Of a stretch of 33,353 nucleotides of DNA, positions 25,973-33,353 are shown piece by piece. Position 1 is the first letter of the stretch, and each line of letters begins with the position of its first letter. The position numbers and the translations under genes are program-made. The stretch covers positions 1 to 33,353 of the forward strand of contig JANRBR010000008.1 of assembly GCA_030727405.1 (NCBI GenBank). The letters are read 5' to 3'. Under the pieces are notes generated by a model. It was not told the DNA's origin. It saw nothing but the letters and a program-made list of their open reading frames with translations, and ran no database searches. The DNA comes from Crocinitomicaceae bacterium. GTDB lineage: Bacteria; Bacteroidota; Bacteroidia; Flavobacteriales_D; Crocinitomicaceae.

Positions 25973-26424
25973 TGAGGGTGGTGATCCAACGTGTTTCTGA
26001 AGCAGCTGTTCACATTTCGAATGAATGTGTCGGTGAAATCGCACATGGTTTTCTGATTTTATTGGGCATAGAAACGGAGGACGACGCATCCGATGCCGAT
26101 TACCTCATCCAAAAGGTCACTCAAATGCGCGTTTTTTCGGATGCAGACGGAAAAATGAACCTAAACATTCAAGAAGTGGATGGATCCATACTCGTTGTGA
26201 GTCAGTTTACGCTTCATGCCTCCACCAAAAAAGGAAACCGTCCAAGTTTCATTCGCGCCGCTCGTCCAGAACAAGCCATTCCGCTTTATGAGTACTTTCT
26301 ACAGCAACTTCAAACGATGTTACCAGGTAAAATCGCTCGTGGGAAATTTGGTGCAGACATGAAAGTCTCCCTTACCAATGATGGACCCGTAACGATTATC
26401 ATGGATTCGAAAGAGCGATTGTAA
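25972..26424 (+). CDS. dtd: D-aminoacyl-tRNA deacylase
   Basis: Dtd hydrolyses D-amino acids, and glycine from mischarged tRNA-Ala, off tRNA in the cytoplasm. The 150-residue protein starts with MRVVIQRVSEAAV and carries both family motifs, SQFTLHASTKKGNRPSF and the C-terminal TNDGPVT. The one-base overlap with rsgA implies coupled expression. The 30 bp between it and the convergent Fic gene contain no terminator-like hairpin. Confidence 0.96.
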   Translation: MRVVIQRVSEAAVHISNECVGEIAHGFLILLGIETEDDASDADYLIQKVTQMRVFSDADGKMNLNIQEVDGSILVVSQFTLHASTKKGNRPSFIRAARPEQAIPLYEYFLQQLQTMLPGKIARGKFGADMKVSLTNDGPVTIIMDSKERL

Positions 26425-26454
26425 ATTTACACCCAAAGAATTTTTAGCAAGTTT

Positions 26455-27531
26455 CTAAACAGCCTCCCCCGCCAACATCAAGTGCTCTTTCAAGGATGCC
26501 AGCGCATAATCGATGATCAAAGAATAGAAATCAGTGCTATCGTGGTTCAATTGAACTTTTTGTAACGCAGCATAATAAGCCAAACGATTTTCGAGGTTTC
26601 CTTTTAAGTTGGCAATGGTGAATCCATTTTGCAATAAGATAAAATTCATGACCAAACGCGAAGTGCGGCCATTTCCATCGATGAATGGATGGATTGTAAC
26701 CAAACGCTCATGCATTTCTGCTGCCAATAAAACGGGATGCAAACGCGTGCGGTTTTGCTCGTAGTAAATGAAATAATCTTCCATGAGTTTATCGAGCATA
26801 TAGGGCGCTGGTGGAATGTGCTCACTGCCAGAAATCATGACCTGTGTGTTTCGGTATTTTCCAGCATTTCGCTCGTCGATTCCTTTTAACACAAGGTGAT
26901 GAATTTGCTTGAGGCGGTGCTCATTGAAGGGAACCTCATTGCTCACTAAATCGTGTAACAAGGCCACCGCTTCTCCGTGATTAATCGCTTCTAAATGCTC
27001 GCGGACACTTTTGCCACCGATCGTAATTCCTTCATTGACGACTAAATGTGTTTCTTGTAAACTCAAGGTATTTCCTTCGATGCGATTCGACTCATAGGTG
27101 TAAGCCGTGTGAAAATATTCTTGAACTTTTTCTAGTTGGATGGCATCAAGCGGCTTGATGGTGCGCCACCTCTTTGACAATGCTTCTAGTTCATTTAATT
27201 TTTCTTGAAGCACCGCATCAATAGGCGTGTTTTCAAAGCGATCATCACTGAGCAAGTAACTCACACGCGCTTCTGCCATGACTAAAATACTTTGTGCCAG
27301 CTGCGGATAATCTTTCACGATTTTTACCACCTCACTCGATAAATAATACGTCAATAGTTCACTATACGGCAGATCCAATACCTCCGAAATCTTCTTGATT
27401 TGAAGGTCATTTGGTTTGCGCTTATTTGCCAAAATGCGGCTCATTAGACTTGCGTCTATGCCCAAATGCTTCGCTAATTCATGGATTTTTATCCCTTTTT
27501 CTTGAAGTTTTTGTTGAATGCTTGTTTTCAT
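26455..27531 (-). CDS. Fic family protein with N-terminal XRE-type helix-turn-helix
   Basis: A likely protein AMP-transferase with a DNA-binding domain. From the ATG at 27531 the product has 358 residues. Residues about 1-60 form an XRE-like helix-turn-helix (LAKHLGIDASLMSRILANKRKP). A class II auto-inhibitory motif, SNRIEG (148-153), lies ahead of the Fic core, whose motif HPFIDGNGRTSR (281-292) is complete, including catalytic H281. A longer start 15 nt upstream (27546) is possible. A perfect palindrome covers the region just before the start, which fits autorepression. Its AMPylation target is unknown. Confidence 0.9.
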   Translation of the reverse strand: MKTSIQQKLQEKGIKIHELAKHLGIDASLMSRILANKRKPNDLQIKKISEVLDLPYSELLTYYLSSEVVKIVKDYPQLAQSILVMAEARVSYLLSDDRFENTPIDAVLQEKLNELEALSKRWRTIKPLDAIQLEKVQEYFHTAYTYESNRIEGNTLSLQETHLVVNEGITIGGKSVREHLEAINHGEAVALLHDLVSNEVPFNEHRLKQIHHLVLKGIDERNAGKYRNTQVMISGSEHIPPAPYMLDKLMEDYFIYYEQNRTRLHPVLLAAEMHERLVTIHPFIDGNGRTSRLVMNFILLQNGFTIANLKGNLENRLAYYAALQKVQLNHDSTDFYSLIIDYALASLKEHLMLAGEAV

Positions 27532-27544
27532 GCCTATTTTTGTC

Positions 27545-27561
27545 ATGACTAATTTAGTCAT
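27545..27561. promoter_or_regulatory. Perfect palindromic operator before the Fic/XRE gene
   Basis: ATGACTAATTTAGTCAT has 8-bp perfect arms around one central base. It lies 14 nt upstream of the preferred Fic start and overlaps a near-consensus -7 box on the minus strand (TAAATTAG). A dimeric XRE-type regulator bound here would block transcription. The Fic protein's own HTH is the obvious candidate, by inference. Confidence 0.6.
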
Positions 27562-27586
27562 TTTTTATCGGCTTAAAAAACTTTTC

Positions 27587-28321
27587 CTAGCTTTCTTTCT
27601 TCAACAACTCAAAAACTTCCTCACTTGACTCCATATGCGACATATGTCCGGCATTGGGAAGGAGGTGAACTCGAATTCCTGGGAGCTGCGATGTCAACTG
27701 CTCACTCGAAACCAACTTATCCAATTCTCCATGGATAAACACATACTTCATCGGATTCGCTATTACTTCTTCCGTATAATCTGTGCGTTCACGCATCGCT
27801 AACGCAGCATAGGCTATCGCATCCGAACTCATGTGATTGGCTTCCTTGACTAATTCGTTGATTTCTTCTTGAAAATATGCCGGACGTCCAAATAAACCAG
27901 GAATGGCTTCACGAATAAAGTGTTGCTTTGCTTTATAAACCAAATCAGCCACGCGTAAACGATCACGACGCTTTTGTTCGTCATCACTCCAACAATTGGA
28001 GTTTAAAAAAATTAATTTTTGACAAGGTGCCAACTGACACAATTCCAATCCGACATATGCGCCAAGTGAGTGTCCAACGATGCTGAACTGAGTGATCGAT
28101 AACTCATTCAAGACATCAAGAACTTGTTGAGCCATAAAACGAATACTAGGAATTTCTGATGCATCAGTTAGAATAGATTCACCATGTCCAGGTAAATCTA
28201 TGAGCACACAATGCCTCTGGATTTCCTTCAAAGGAAGGTACGACCACATCGTACTTGATTCTAAAAATCCATGCAAGAAAACAAGGGTTTCACCTTCCCC
28301 AAAAGAACGGTAATGCAACAT
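27587..28321 (-). CDS. Alpha/beta-fold hydrolase
   Basis: A 244-residue cytoplasmic hydrolase. It has the oxyanion-hole HGF motif (residues 17-19), the nucleophile elbow GHSLG (about 103-107), an acid in HGELDKLV and a late catalytic histidine in NAGHMSHME. Size and layout resemble MenH-like or esterase-type members, but the substrate cannot be assigned. It starts 3 nt after the aminopeptidase P stop, so both are probably on one transcript. Confidence 0.88.
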   Translation of the reverse strand: MLHYRSFGEGETLVFLHGFLESSTMWSYLPLKEIQRHCVLIDLPGHGESILTDASEIPSIRFMAQQVLDVLNELSITQFSIVGHSLGAYVGLELCQLAPCQKLIFLNSNCWSDDEQKRRDRLRVADLVYKAKQHFIREAIPGLFGRPAYFQEEINELVKEANHMSSDAIAYAALAMRERTDYTEEVIANPMKYVFIHGELDKLVSSEQLTSQLPGIRVHLLPNAGHMSHMESSEEVFELLKKES

Positions 28322-28324
28322 GAA

Positions 28325-29617
28325 CTATGCGTTCATCAAGTCTTCAATCGCTTCCGCTTCAATTGGAATATCGCCCATAAAATTAAATGGCGCGCCACTC
28401 GATTGAACAACTAAGTCATCTTCCAAACGGATTCCGAGTCCTTCCGCTGGAATGTAGATTCCTGGTTCACAAGTAAACACCATTCCTGCTGATATCGGTT
28501 CGTGCCAAATTCCTACATCATGTGTATCCAAGCCCAAGAAATGGGAAGTACCATGCATAAAGTATTTTTTATAGGCTGGCCAATCTGGATTTTGAGTTTT
28601 GATGTCTTCCATGGAAATCAATCCAAGTCCAACAAGTTGCTCTTCCATTAATGCACCCACTTGCTTGTGGTATTCCGCCATGATGGTCCCAGGAACCAAT
28701 AATTTTTGCGCTTCGTTTTTCACGTGCAAAACAGCATTGTACACCGCTTTTTGTCGAGCCGTAAAGCGTCCATTCACGGGTAAACAACGCGTAAGATCCG
28801 ATGAATAATTCGCATATTCTGCGCCAACATCAAGGAGGATAACATCTCCATCCTGGCATTGTTGGTTGTTCTCAATGTAATGTAAAACACAAGCATTTTT
28901 TCCGGAAGCAACGATCGGTGTGTAGGCAAATCCTTTGGAACGATTGCGTAAAAATTCATGTGCCAACTCTGCTTCAATTTCGTATTCCCAAACACCTGGC
29001 TTGATGAAGGCCAATAAACGTCGAACACCTGCTTCGGTAATTTTACATGCACGCTGCATCAATTCCAATTCCACCGATTCTTTGATGGAGCGAATTTTAT
29101 GCATGATTGGTGCTGACTTATGTACTTGATGTGCTGGATAATCTTGTTTGACTTGTTTGATGAATCGATCCTCGCGTGTTTCTACTTCCGTATTCGCACG
29201 CAAATGCTCATTTGTATTCAAATACATTCCTTGTGCTTCCGCCATCAGTAGCTTGAAGATCGTTGGGAATTGCTGTAGCCAATAAACGGTTTTAATACCT
29301 GAAGTTAAAAAAGCTGTTTCCTTCGTCAGTTTCTCACCTTCCCAAACAGCAATTATATCGCTTGTTTCTTTCAAGAATAAGACCTCTCGGTGCGCAGGAT
29401 TGTTGGCATTTGGAAATAGAACCAAGATCGATTCTTCTTGATCCACTCCGGATAAATACAGAATATCACGGTGCTGTTGAAACGGCATCGTGCTGTCTGC
29501 ACTAATGGGAAAAATATCATTGGAATTGAATACTGCTAAGGAATTAGCGGTCATTCGTTCGGTGAATTTCTTTCTATTCGAAATGTATAATGTGGAGTCG
29601 ATTCGATCGTATTTCAT
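28325..29617 (-). CDS. pepP: Aminopeptidase P family Xaa-Pro metallopeptidase
   Basis: A 430-residue enzyme that removes N-terminal residues preceding proline. The N-terminal creatinase/prolidase-like domain (about 1-165) is followed by a pita-bread catalytic domain. The dinuclear metal site is visible in LLDVGAEYANYSSDLTR (two Asp), HGTSHFLGLDTHDVG (His), CEPGIYI (Glu) and GIRLEDDLVV (Glu). No signal peptide is seen, so it should be cytoplasmic. The transcript probably continues into the alpha/beta hydrolase. Confidence 0.92.
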   Translation of the reverse strand: MKYDRIDSTLYISNRKKFTERMTANSLAVFNSNDIFPISADSTMPFQQHRDILYLSGVDQEESILVLFPNANNPAHREVLFLKETSDIIAVWEGEKLTKETAFLTSGIKTVYWLQQFPTIFKLLMAEAQGMYLNTNEHLRANTEVETREDRFIKQVKQDYPAHQVHKSAPIMHKIRSIKESVELELMQRACKITEAGVRRLLAFIKPGVWEYEIEAELAHEFLRNRSKGFAYTPIVASGKNACVLHYIENNQQCQDGDVILLDVGAEYANYSSDLTRCLPVNGRFTARQKAVYNAVLHVKNEAQKLLVPGTIMAEYHKQVGALMEEQLVGLGLISMEDIKTQNPDWPAYKKYFMHGTSHFLGLDTHDVGIWHEPISAGMVFTCEPGIYIPAEGLGIRLEDDLVVQSSGAPFNFMGDIPIEAEAIEDLMNA

Positions 29618-29695
29618 GTTACCCTAATTTGTTGAGTAAAATTACGATTTCTCCTTTAGAATAAAAGAAAAACAAAGGAATTATGCTTTAAGGAC

Positions 29696-29836
29696 TTATT
29701 TCGAAGCTAAATCTTGTTGCTCCATGCGTTCATTCTGGCCGTAAGAATCACACTGCACTTTTTTAGAGCCATGACACGCGTTTAAAATCAGAAAAGCACC
29801 TAGTGCACAAAGGATTGTTGTTATTTTGGATTTCAT
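29696..29836 (-). CDS. Small lipoprotein (46 residues)
   Basis: A 46-residue frame with a lipoprotein signal peptide, MKSKITTILCALGAFLILNAC. C21 follows the lipobox LNAC, and a short polar tail of 25 residues (HGSKKVQCDSYGQNERMEQQ and onward) is the mature part. It lies 23 nt after the gamma-carbonic anhydrase stop in the same direction. The family is unknown, and the clear lipobox makes it likely to be real. Confidence 0.7.
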   Translation of the reverse strand: MKSKITTILCALGAFLILNACHGSKKVQCDSYGQNERMEQQDLASK

Positions 29837-29859
29837 AATTTGTCGTTAGAAGGTGAAAG

Positions 29860-30384
29860 TTAGTCTTTTTTTTCTTTGAACCAACTGGAATACATGACGT
29901 AATTATTGGAAATTCGTTGCACCTCTCCCGCAAACAATTCCGGACTTAAGGTTTTCACTTTTTTCGCCGGCACACCTGCGTATATGCTCCAAGACTCAAC
30001 GCGCGTACCTTCTAATAATACTGCTCCAGCTGCTATGATGCTATTTGCCTCAATGTAACAATCGTCCATCACGATCGCCCCCATGCCAATTAATACATTG
30101 TCTTCCACAGTACAACCATGAACGAGTGCGTTGTGTCCGATCGACACATGATTTCCCAAATTCACTTTTGTTTTTTCGTAGGTGCAATGGATCACAGCAC
30201 CGTCTTGAACATTCACTCGATTTCCCATGCGAATGGAGTTGACATCACCTCGAATGACGGCATTAAACCAAACGGAGCACTCATCACCCATGATGACATC
30301 CCCCACAACCGTTGCATTTTCGGCGAGGTAACAATCCGCTCCTAATTGTGGAGTGAATCCACGACATTCTTTCACTAAAGCCAT
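29860..30384 (-). CDS. Gamma-carbonic anhydrase family protein
   Basis: A 174-residue left-handed beta-helix protein of repeating hexapeptides. The metal-binding histidines H66, H84 and H89 appear in AVIHCT and GHNALVHG, and the conserved R46, D48, Q60 and D61 are also present. Members bind zinc or iron and either hydrate CO2 or have lost activity. The metal site here looks complete, but missing catalytic residues of the acidic loop cannot be excluded without alignment. A C-terminal helix (SPELFAGEVQRISNNYVMYS) completes it. Confidence 0.92.
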   Translation of the reverse strand: MALVKECRGFTPQLGADCYLAENATVVGDVIMGDECSVWFNAVIRGDVNSIRMGNRVNVQDGAVIHCTYEKTKVNLGNHVSIGHNALVHGCTVEDNVLIGMGAIVMDDCYIEANSIIAAGAVLLEGTRVESWSIYAGVPAKKVKTLSPELFAGEVQRISNNYVMYSSWFKEKKD

Positions 30385-30495
30385 GGTTAAAATTAATCAT
30401 TCTTAGAAAATGTCCGGATAATTATTTGCGAGCCTCCTTACAAAAATGTAACCTGTTTGACCATTCTGAGTATAAGTCCTTGCTAATTACAATTT

Positions 30496-31626
30496 ATGCG
30501 ATCTTTTTTTCAGAAAAAATGGGTTAAAATCCCATATCAAATTGCCTTGTACAGTTTTGCTATATATGGCTTTTTCTTGGTTGGAACTTACCTGGCCATG
30601 AAATTTAAGTTGACCAACGACGCCGGCTCGGTGGATGTCAACAACCGTTATTACCAGCAAATACACGATAAATACAATCAATCCTTTAAAATAGACAGCT
30701 CAAACGTTGCGTATTACCGCAATGAGATATTGAGTCGCATCCATTTGTTGAACGAATACTTCCCTAAGAATGCCAATGACATCATGGATGCGTGGACGAA
30801 CTCCAAGGACGATAAGTTAGCACTTCAGATGTTGGCGGCCATCGATTTAAAGATGAAGGACAATAAAGGCTATCAAAAAGAAATACAAGAAATTATAGAG
30901 AAGAAAAAAACAAGTGCCAAGGCATCGAACTTGAGTGTTTTTGATTGGACCAACATCATGGAATGGAAATATTTCAAAGAAGCGGTAGCCAAAGACAAAA
31001 GGTACATTGATTCGGCAGCAAAAGTCGCAGGAGTTGAAGCAAGGTACATCGTTGCATGTCTTGTAGGGGAACAAGTTCGCTTGTTTAATTCCAGAAGGGA
31101 ACGCTTTAAAAACTTTGTTGCGCCACTCAAATCCTTGGCTTTGGAAACAAACCATTCTTATGGGGTGACAGGAATCAAAGAAAATACGGCAAAAAACATT
31201 GAATTTTACTTGGTAGATAGTACCTCTAAATACTACTTAGGCAAAAAATACAAACATGCGTTAGACTATGATTCAACGGTGAATTACAGCAACAAGGACA
31301 ACGACACTAATAGTGTGCGCATTCAACGTTTGGTGCAATATAAAAACCATTATTACTCTTACCTATATGCTGCTTTTTTCATTAAGCAAATTCGCATGCA
31401 ATGGCAACGCGCTGGATTTCCAATCGATGACCGACCAGAAATTTTCGCATCCTTGTTCAATCTTGGTTTTGTAAAATCAGTACCTAAAAAGAATCCATCT
31501 GTGGGTGGATCCAATTTTAAAATCCGCGATCAAGAATACACTTTTGGATCCGTCGCATACGAATTCTACTATTCTGGGGAGATGTCGGATATGTTTCCGT
31601 TTGAAAAGGTGAAGTTTAAGGACTAA
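30496..31626 (+). CDS. Membrane-anchored protein with a lysozyme-like (transglycosylase-type) domain
   Basis: A 376-residue protein with one N-terminal membrane helix (about 15-35) and a large extracytoplasmic part. Residues about 170-225 resemble a lytic-transglycosylase-type core: AAKVAGVEARYIVACLVGEQVRL (possible catalytic Glu in GEQ) and HSYGVTGIKENTAKNIEFYL. A later RPEIFASLFNLGF...GSVAYEFYYSGE region is similar to the C-terminal part of such families. I do not recognise a named family, and peptidoglycan cleavage is inference. Its end overlaps yigZ by 11 nt on the opposite strand. Confidence 0.72.
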   Translation: MRSFFQKKWVKIPYQIALYSFAIYGFFLVGTYLAMKFKLTNDAGSVDVNNRYYQQIHDKYNQSFKIDSSNVAYYRNEILSRIHLLNEYFPKNANDIMDAWTNSKDDKLALQMLAAIDLKMKDNKGYQKEIQEIIEKKKTSAKASNLSVFDWTNIMEWKYFKEAVAKDKRYIDSAAKVAGVEARYIVACLVGEQVRLFNSRRERFKNFVAPLKSLALETNHSYGVTGIKENTAKNIEFYLVDSTSKYYLGKKYKHALDYDSTVNYSNKDNDTNSVRIQRLVQYKNHYYSYLYAAFFIKQIRMQWQRAGFPIDDRPEIFASLFNLGFVKSVPKKNPSVGGSNFKIRDQEYTFGSVAYEFYYSGEMSDMFPFEKVKFKD

Positions 31627-32197
31627 CCTTATAAGGAAGGAGTTCAGCCATTAAGCGTTCCTGAGATAAGGGAATGCTGACCGTGACACGACCCATTTCC
31701 GTCAAATCTTGACGCAGGATGGTGCAAGGATATGCTTTCAGTGTTTTCATTACCTGAGGTAAATCGGAATAGGAAAACTCCAAATTCCAGGTGATTTCTT
31801 CTTCGCATTCAATGATTTCGGCATGTTCCAAGGCATCTTTTGCCGCTGACCGATAAGCGGTTATGAGTCCACCAACCCCTAAGTTCGTTCCACCATAATA
31901 GCGAACCACAGCGATCATAAGGTTGCTTAAATCATACGATTGTATTTGACCCAGTATCGGTGGACCTGCGGAATTTGAAGGTTCTCCATCATCGCTTGAG
32001 CGGTAATGTTTTTTATCCCCTCCTAAACGAAAAGCGGAGCAAACATGAACGGCTTGGTGGTGTTCTTTCCGTTTGGCTTGAACAAACGCCTTCACTTCTT
32101 CTTCCGTCTGACAAGGCACGGCGAATGCATAAAATTTAGACCCCTTTTCTTTGTAGAATCCTTCGCTGACCTTCGCTATGCTTAAGTATTTTGACAC
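31616..32197 (-). CDS. yigZ: YigZ/IMPACT family protein
   Basis: A 193-residue member of the IMPACT/YigZ family: EGFYKEKGSKFYAFAVPCQTEEE, HHQAVHVCSAFRLGG, SDDGEPSNSAGPPILGQI and VVRYYGGTNLGVGGLITAY. These are the four signature blocks. The role in bacteria is unclear, with possible links to translation or nucleotide handling. I choose a GTG start at 32197 instead of the longer ATG at 32218, because an exact -7 box (TATCTTTG) ends 4 nt before it and the N-terminus then matches the usual family start. Confidence 0.9.
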   Translation of the reverse strand: MSKYLSIAKVSEGFYKEKGSKFYAFAVPCQTEEEVKAFVQAKRKEHHQAVHVCSAFRLGGDKKHYRSSDDGEPSNSAGPPILGQIQSYDLSNLMIAVVRYYGGTNLGVGGLITAYRSAAKDALEHAEIIECEEEITWNLEFSYSDLPQVMKTLKAYPCTILRQDLTEMGRVTVSIPLSQERLMAELLPYKVSP

Positions 32198-32201
32198 AGC
32201 A

Positions 32202-32209
32202 CAAAGATA
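32202..32209 (-). promoter_or_regulatory. -7 box of yigZ
   Basis: TATCTTTG on the minus strand matches TAnnTTTG exactly and ends 4 nt before the GTG at 32197. It would lie inside the gene if the longer ATG start were used, which argues for the GTG. Confidence 0.5.
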
Positions 32210-32275
32210 TGGATTCATGTCAGGAATTGGAAATTGACGGATTTTACTTATTTTTAGGGCAAATTACCAGCACAT

Positions 32276-33148
32276 ATGTTACGCCACATCCTCCTTTTGA
32301 CACTCCTCTTTTGTTTAAAGCAAACAAGCACATTTGCACAAACGAAACCAAAACAAGTGGTGGTATATGATATTGTCCATTTGAAAACAGGAAAAGTACT
32401 GTATGGTGAAATCATTGAATTCAATCAGAAGGATGGAGATTTGACCTTTCGCGACAATTACAATAGAAACTATTCCCTTTCTCGCGAGATGTACGATTAT
32501 TTCGAAGAGAATGTGACCTATCAAAAACGCATACGCGATACACTTGTTCGACCGCGCAAGAGCGATGAGTTTGAATTCAGCATTGGCATCAGTCAGTTTA
32601 TGGCTGGGACCGAAAATGGATTTATCCCTGACGATTACTACCTGTCCTCGAATGCCTCGGGTTATTATTTTGACTTACCGATTTGCATGACTGTTGGTGC
32701 AGGAAAATACCTGAGTCGTCAGCATTTTGTTGGACTGAAAGCAGATGTGAAGTTGCTATCTGCCCTAGATCATTTTTATTCCATTGGAGCTAATTATCAA
32801 TTCCAATACGACGGGATGAAATCCAATGTCGCTAAGTACATCCCGATTCGAGTGAATTATGGCGTACGAAGTTCAGAAGAGTGGGTAAATATTCAGGATC
32901 CAACGATGCCTCCTAACGTGAACTACATTCAAGAAAGATTCGACATCAATATGAGTTCCATTGGACTCGAGTTCGGACATGGTTTTTCCTTTATTGGCAA
33001 CAACAAGCATTCCTGGAACCTAGAGTTTTGTTTCTTTAAAAACATGGTGTTGACGCAAAGTGTCTCACCTCTTCCTTTGGGTGCAACTGAACCCAATTTC
33101 AACTACTCACAAGCCGGAGCGAAGATGAGTTTGAGCTTTAATTTTTAG
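32276..33148 (+). CDS. Outer-membrane beta-barrel protein of unknown function
   Basis: A 290-residue protein with an N-terminal signal peptide (MLRHILLLTLLFCLKQTSTFAQ, cleavage after about residue 21). Residues about 25-75 form a small beta domain (IVHLKTGKVLYGEIIEFN) like those in Bacteroidota surface proteins. The rest alternates polar and aromatic strands and ends in a terminal Phe (MSLSFNF), the outer-membrane barrel signature. No named family is recognised. The gene ends just before the mnmE 3' region on the other strand. Confidence 0.78.
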   Translation: MLRHILLLTLLFCLKQTSTFAQTKPKQVVVYDIVHLKTGKVLYGEIIEFNQKDGDLTFRDNYNRNYSLSREMYDYFEENVTYQKRIRDTLVRPRKSDEFEFSIGISQFMAGTENGFIPDDYYLSSNASGYYFDLPICMTVGAGKYLSRQHFVGLKADVKLLSALDHFYSIGANYQFQYDGMKSNVAKYIPIRVNYGVRSSEEWVNIQDPTMPPNVNYIQERFDINMSSIGLEFGHGFSFIGNNKHSWNLEFCFFKNMVLTQSVSPLPLGATEPNFNYSQAGAKMSLSFNF

Positions 33149-33152
33149 TGGA

Positions 33153-33254
33153 TTACTCCTTCCCTTTCAACAGCGAATAGTATTCTTTGAGGATGGTATT
33201 TTCGTCGCGCAGTTTTTGGTTACTTACCGATACAAAACTTACTAAAAATCGACC
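33153..33254 (-). pseudogene. Orphan reading-frame tail after mnmE
   Basis: In a different frame from mnmE, the minus strand is open for 33 codons before a TAA at 33153-33155 and back to a TAG at 33255-33257. The last 22 residues (NQKLRDENTILKEYYSLLKG, then KE) have a heptad-like leucine pattern and look like genuine coding sequence. No ATG, GTG or TTG start exists between the TAG and this segment. It may be a remnant of a truncated gene or an unrelated chance frame. Confidence 0.3.
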
Positions 33255-33353
33255 CTAAAATATCCGTATCGACATCGATGTGACCCGTGATGTTTCCAAG
33301 GTGGCGCATCGCCGTGCGGATGTCCATTGCGATGAAATCGCCGGTGGTGCCGA
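33220..33353 (-). CDS. mnmE: tRNA uridine-5-carboxymethylaminomethyl modification GTPase MnmE (3' end only)
   Basis: The final 44 codons on the minus strand read GTTGDFIAMDIRTAMRHLGN and onward to GSIFSKFCIGK and a stop. The TGDF, LG and FSKFCIGK segments are the invariant C-terminus of MnmE, whose terminal cysteine takes part in wobble-uridine modification with MnmG. The rest of the gene runs past the window edge. Confidence 0.93.
   Translation of the reverse strand, partial: GTTGDFIAMDIRTAMRHLGNITGHIDVDTDILGSIFSKFCIGK

Noticed and set aside
1..33353. CRISPR arrays, insertion sequences, transposases, tRNA or rRNA genes.
   Set aside because: No regularly spaced direct repeats, transposase motifs, tRNA T-loop signatures or rRNA segments were seen on either strand.

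Overview
The window looks like a chromosome segment from a Bacteroidota bacterium, most likely order Flavobacteriales and plausibly a Crocinitomicaceae/Fluviicola-like aquatic lineage. The reasons are the AT-rich coding style, Bacteroidota-type -7 boxes (TAnnTTTG) in front of several genes, a Bacteroidota-style mreC-mreD-PBP2-rodA cluster, and a proteorhodopsin with a retinal-forming enzyme. The taxon is inferred from protein character, not from a marker gene.

Positions 118-9457 (+) form one nearly gapless run: mreC, mreD, mrdA (PBP2), rodA and a class A penicillin-binding protein (elongasome and peptidoglycan synthesis), then both subunits of a 3-oxoacid CoA-transferase and a CysQ-type bisphosphate nucleotidase. 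It converges on a minus-strand block.

Positions 9435-19368 (-) are a photobiology island. A tightly overlapping operon reads, in transcription order, DUF2805, a photolyase-like FAD protein, a flavin reductase, a cryptochrome/photolyase, DUF2256, and a PhrB-like protein that lacks its Fe-S cysteines, followed by a cupin. Upstream lie a PhnA/YjdM zinc-ribbon gene, a green-type proton-pumping rhodopsin with a strong terminator, and a single-polypeptide fusion of lycopene beta-cyclase with a Brp/Blh beta-carotene 15,15'-dioxygenase. An unrecognised multi-pass membrane protein stands before the fusion. The fusion would turn lycopene into beta-carotene and then retinal, which the neighbouring rhodopsin binds. 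The rhodopsin also carries the glycine that in xanthorhodopsin opens the carotenoid-antenna fenestration.

Positions 19540-22167 (-) hold two tiny overlapping membrane-protein genes, a lipoprotein, a DUF2200 gene, and three tandem short single-stranded DNA-binding protein paralogues with a terminator. Next come creD (+), aroE (-), a TonB C-terminal-domain gene broken by one in-frame stop (-), and rsgA-dtd (+). Then come a Fic/XRE gene with a perfect palindrome at its start, an alpha/beta hydrolase, an aminopeptidase P, a small lipoprotein and a gamma-carbonic anhydrase (-). The end of the window has a lysozyme-like membrane-anchored protein (+), yigZ (-), an outer-membrane barrel protein (+), and the 3' end of mnmE (-).

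No tRNA, rRNA, CRISPR array or insertion sequence was recognised. A recurrent feature is a TAnnTTTG box ending only 4-5 nt before the start codon, which suggests leaderless or nearly leaderless transcripts.
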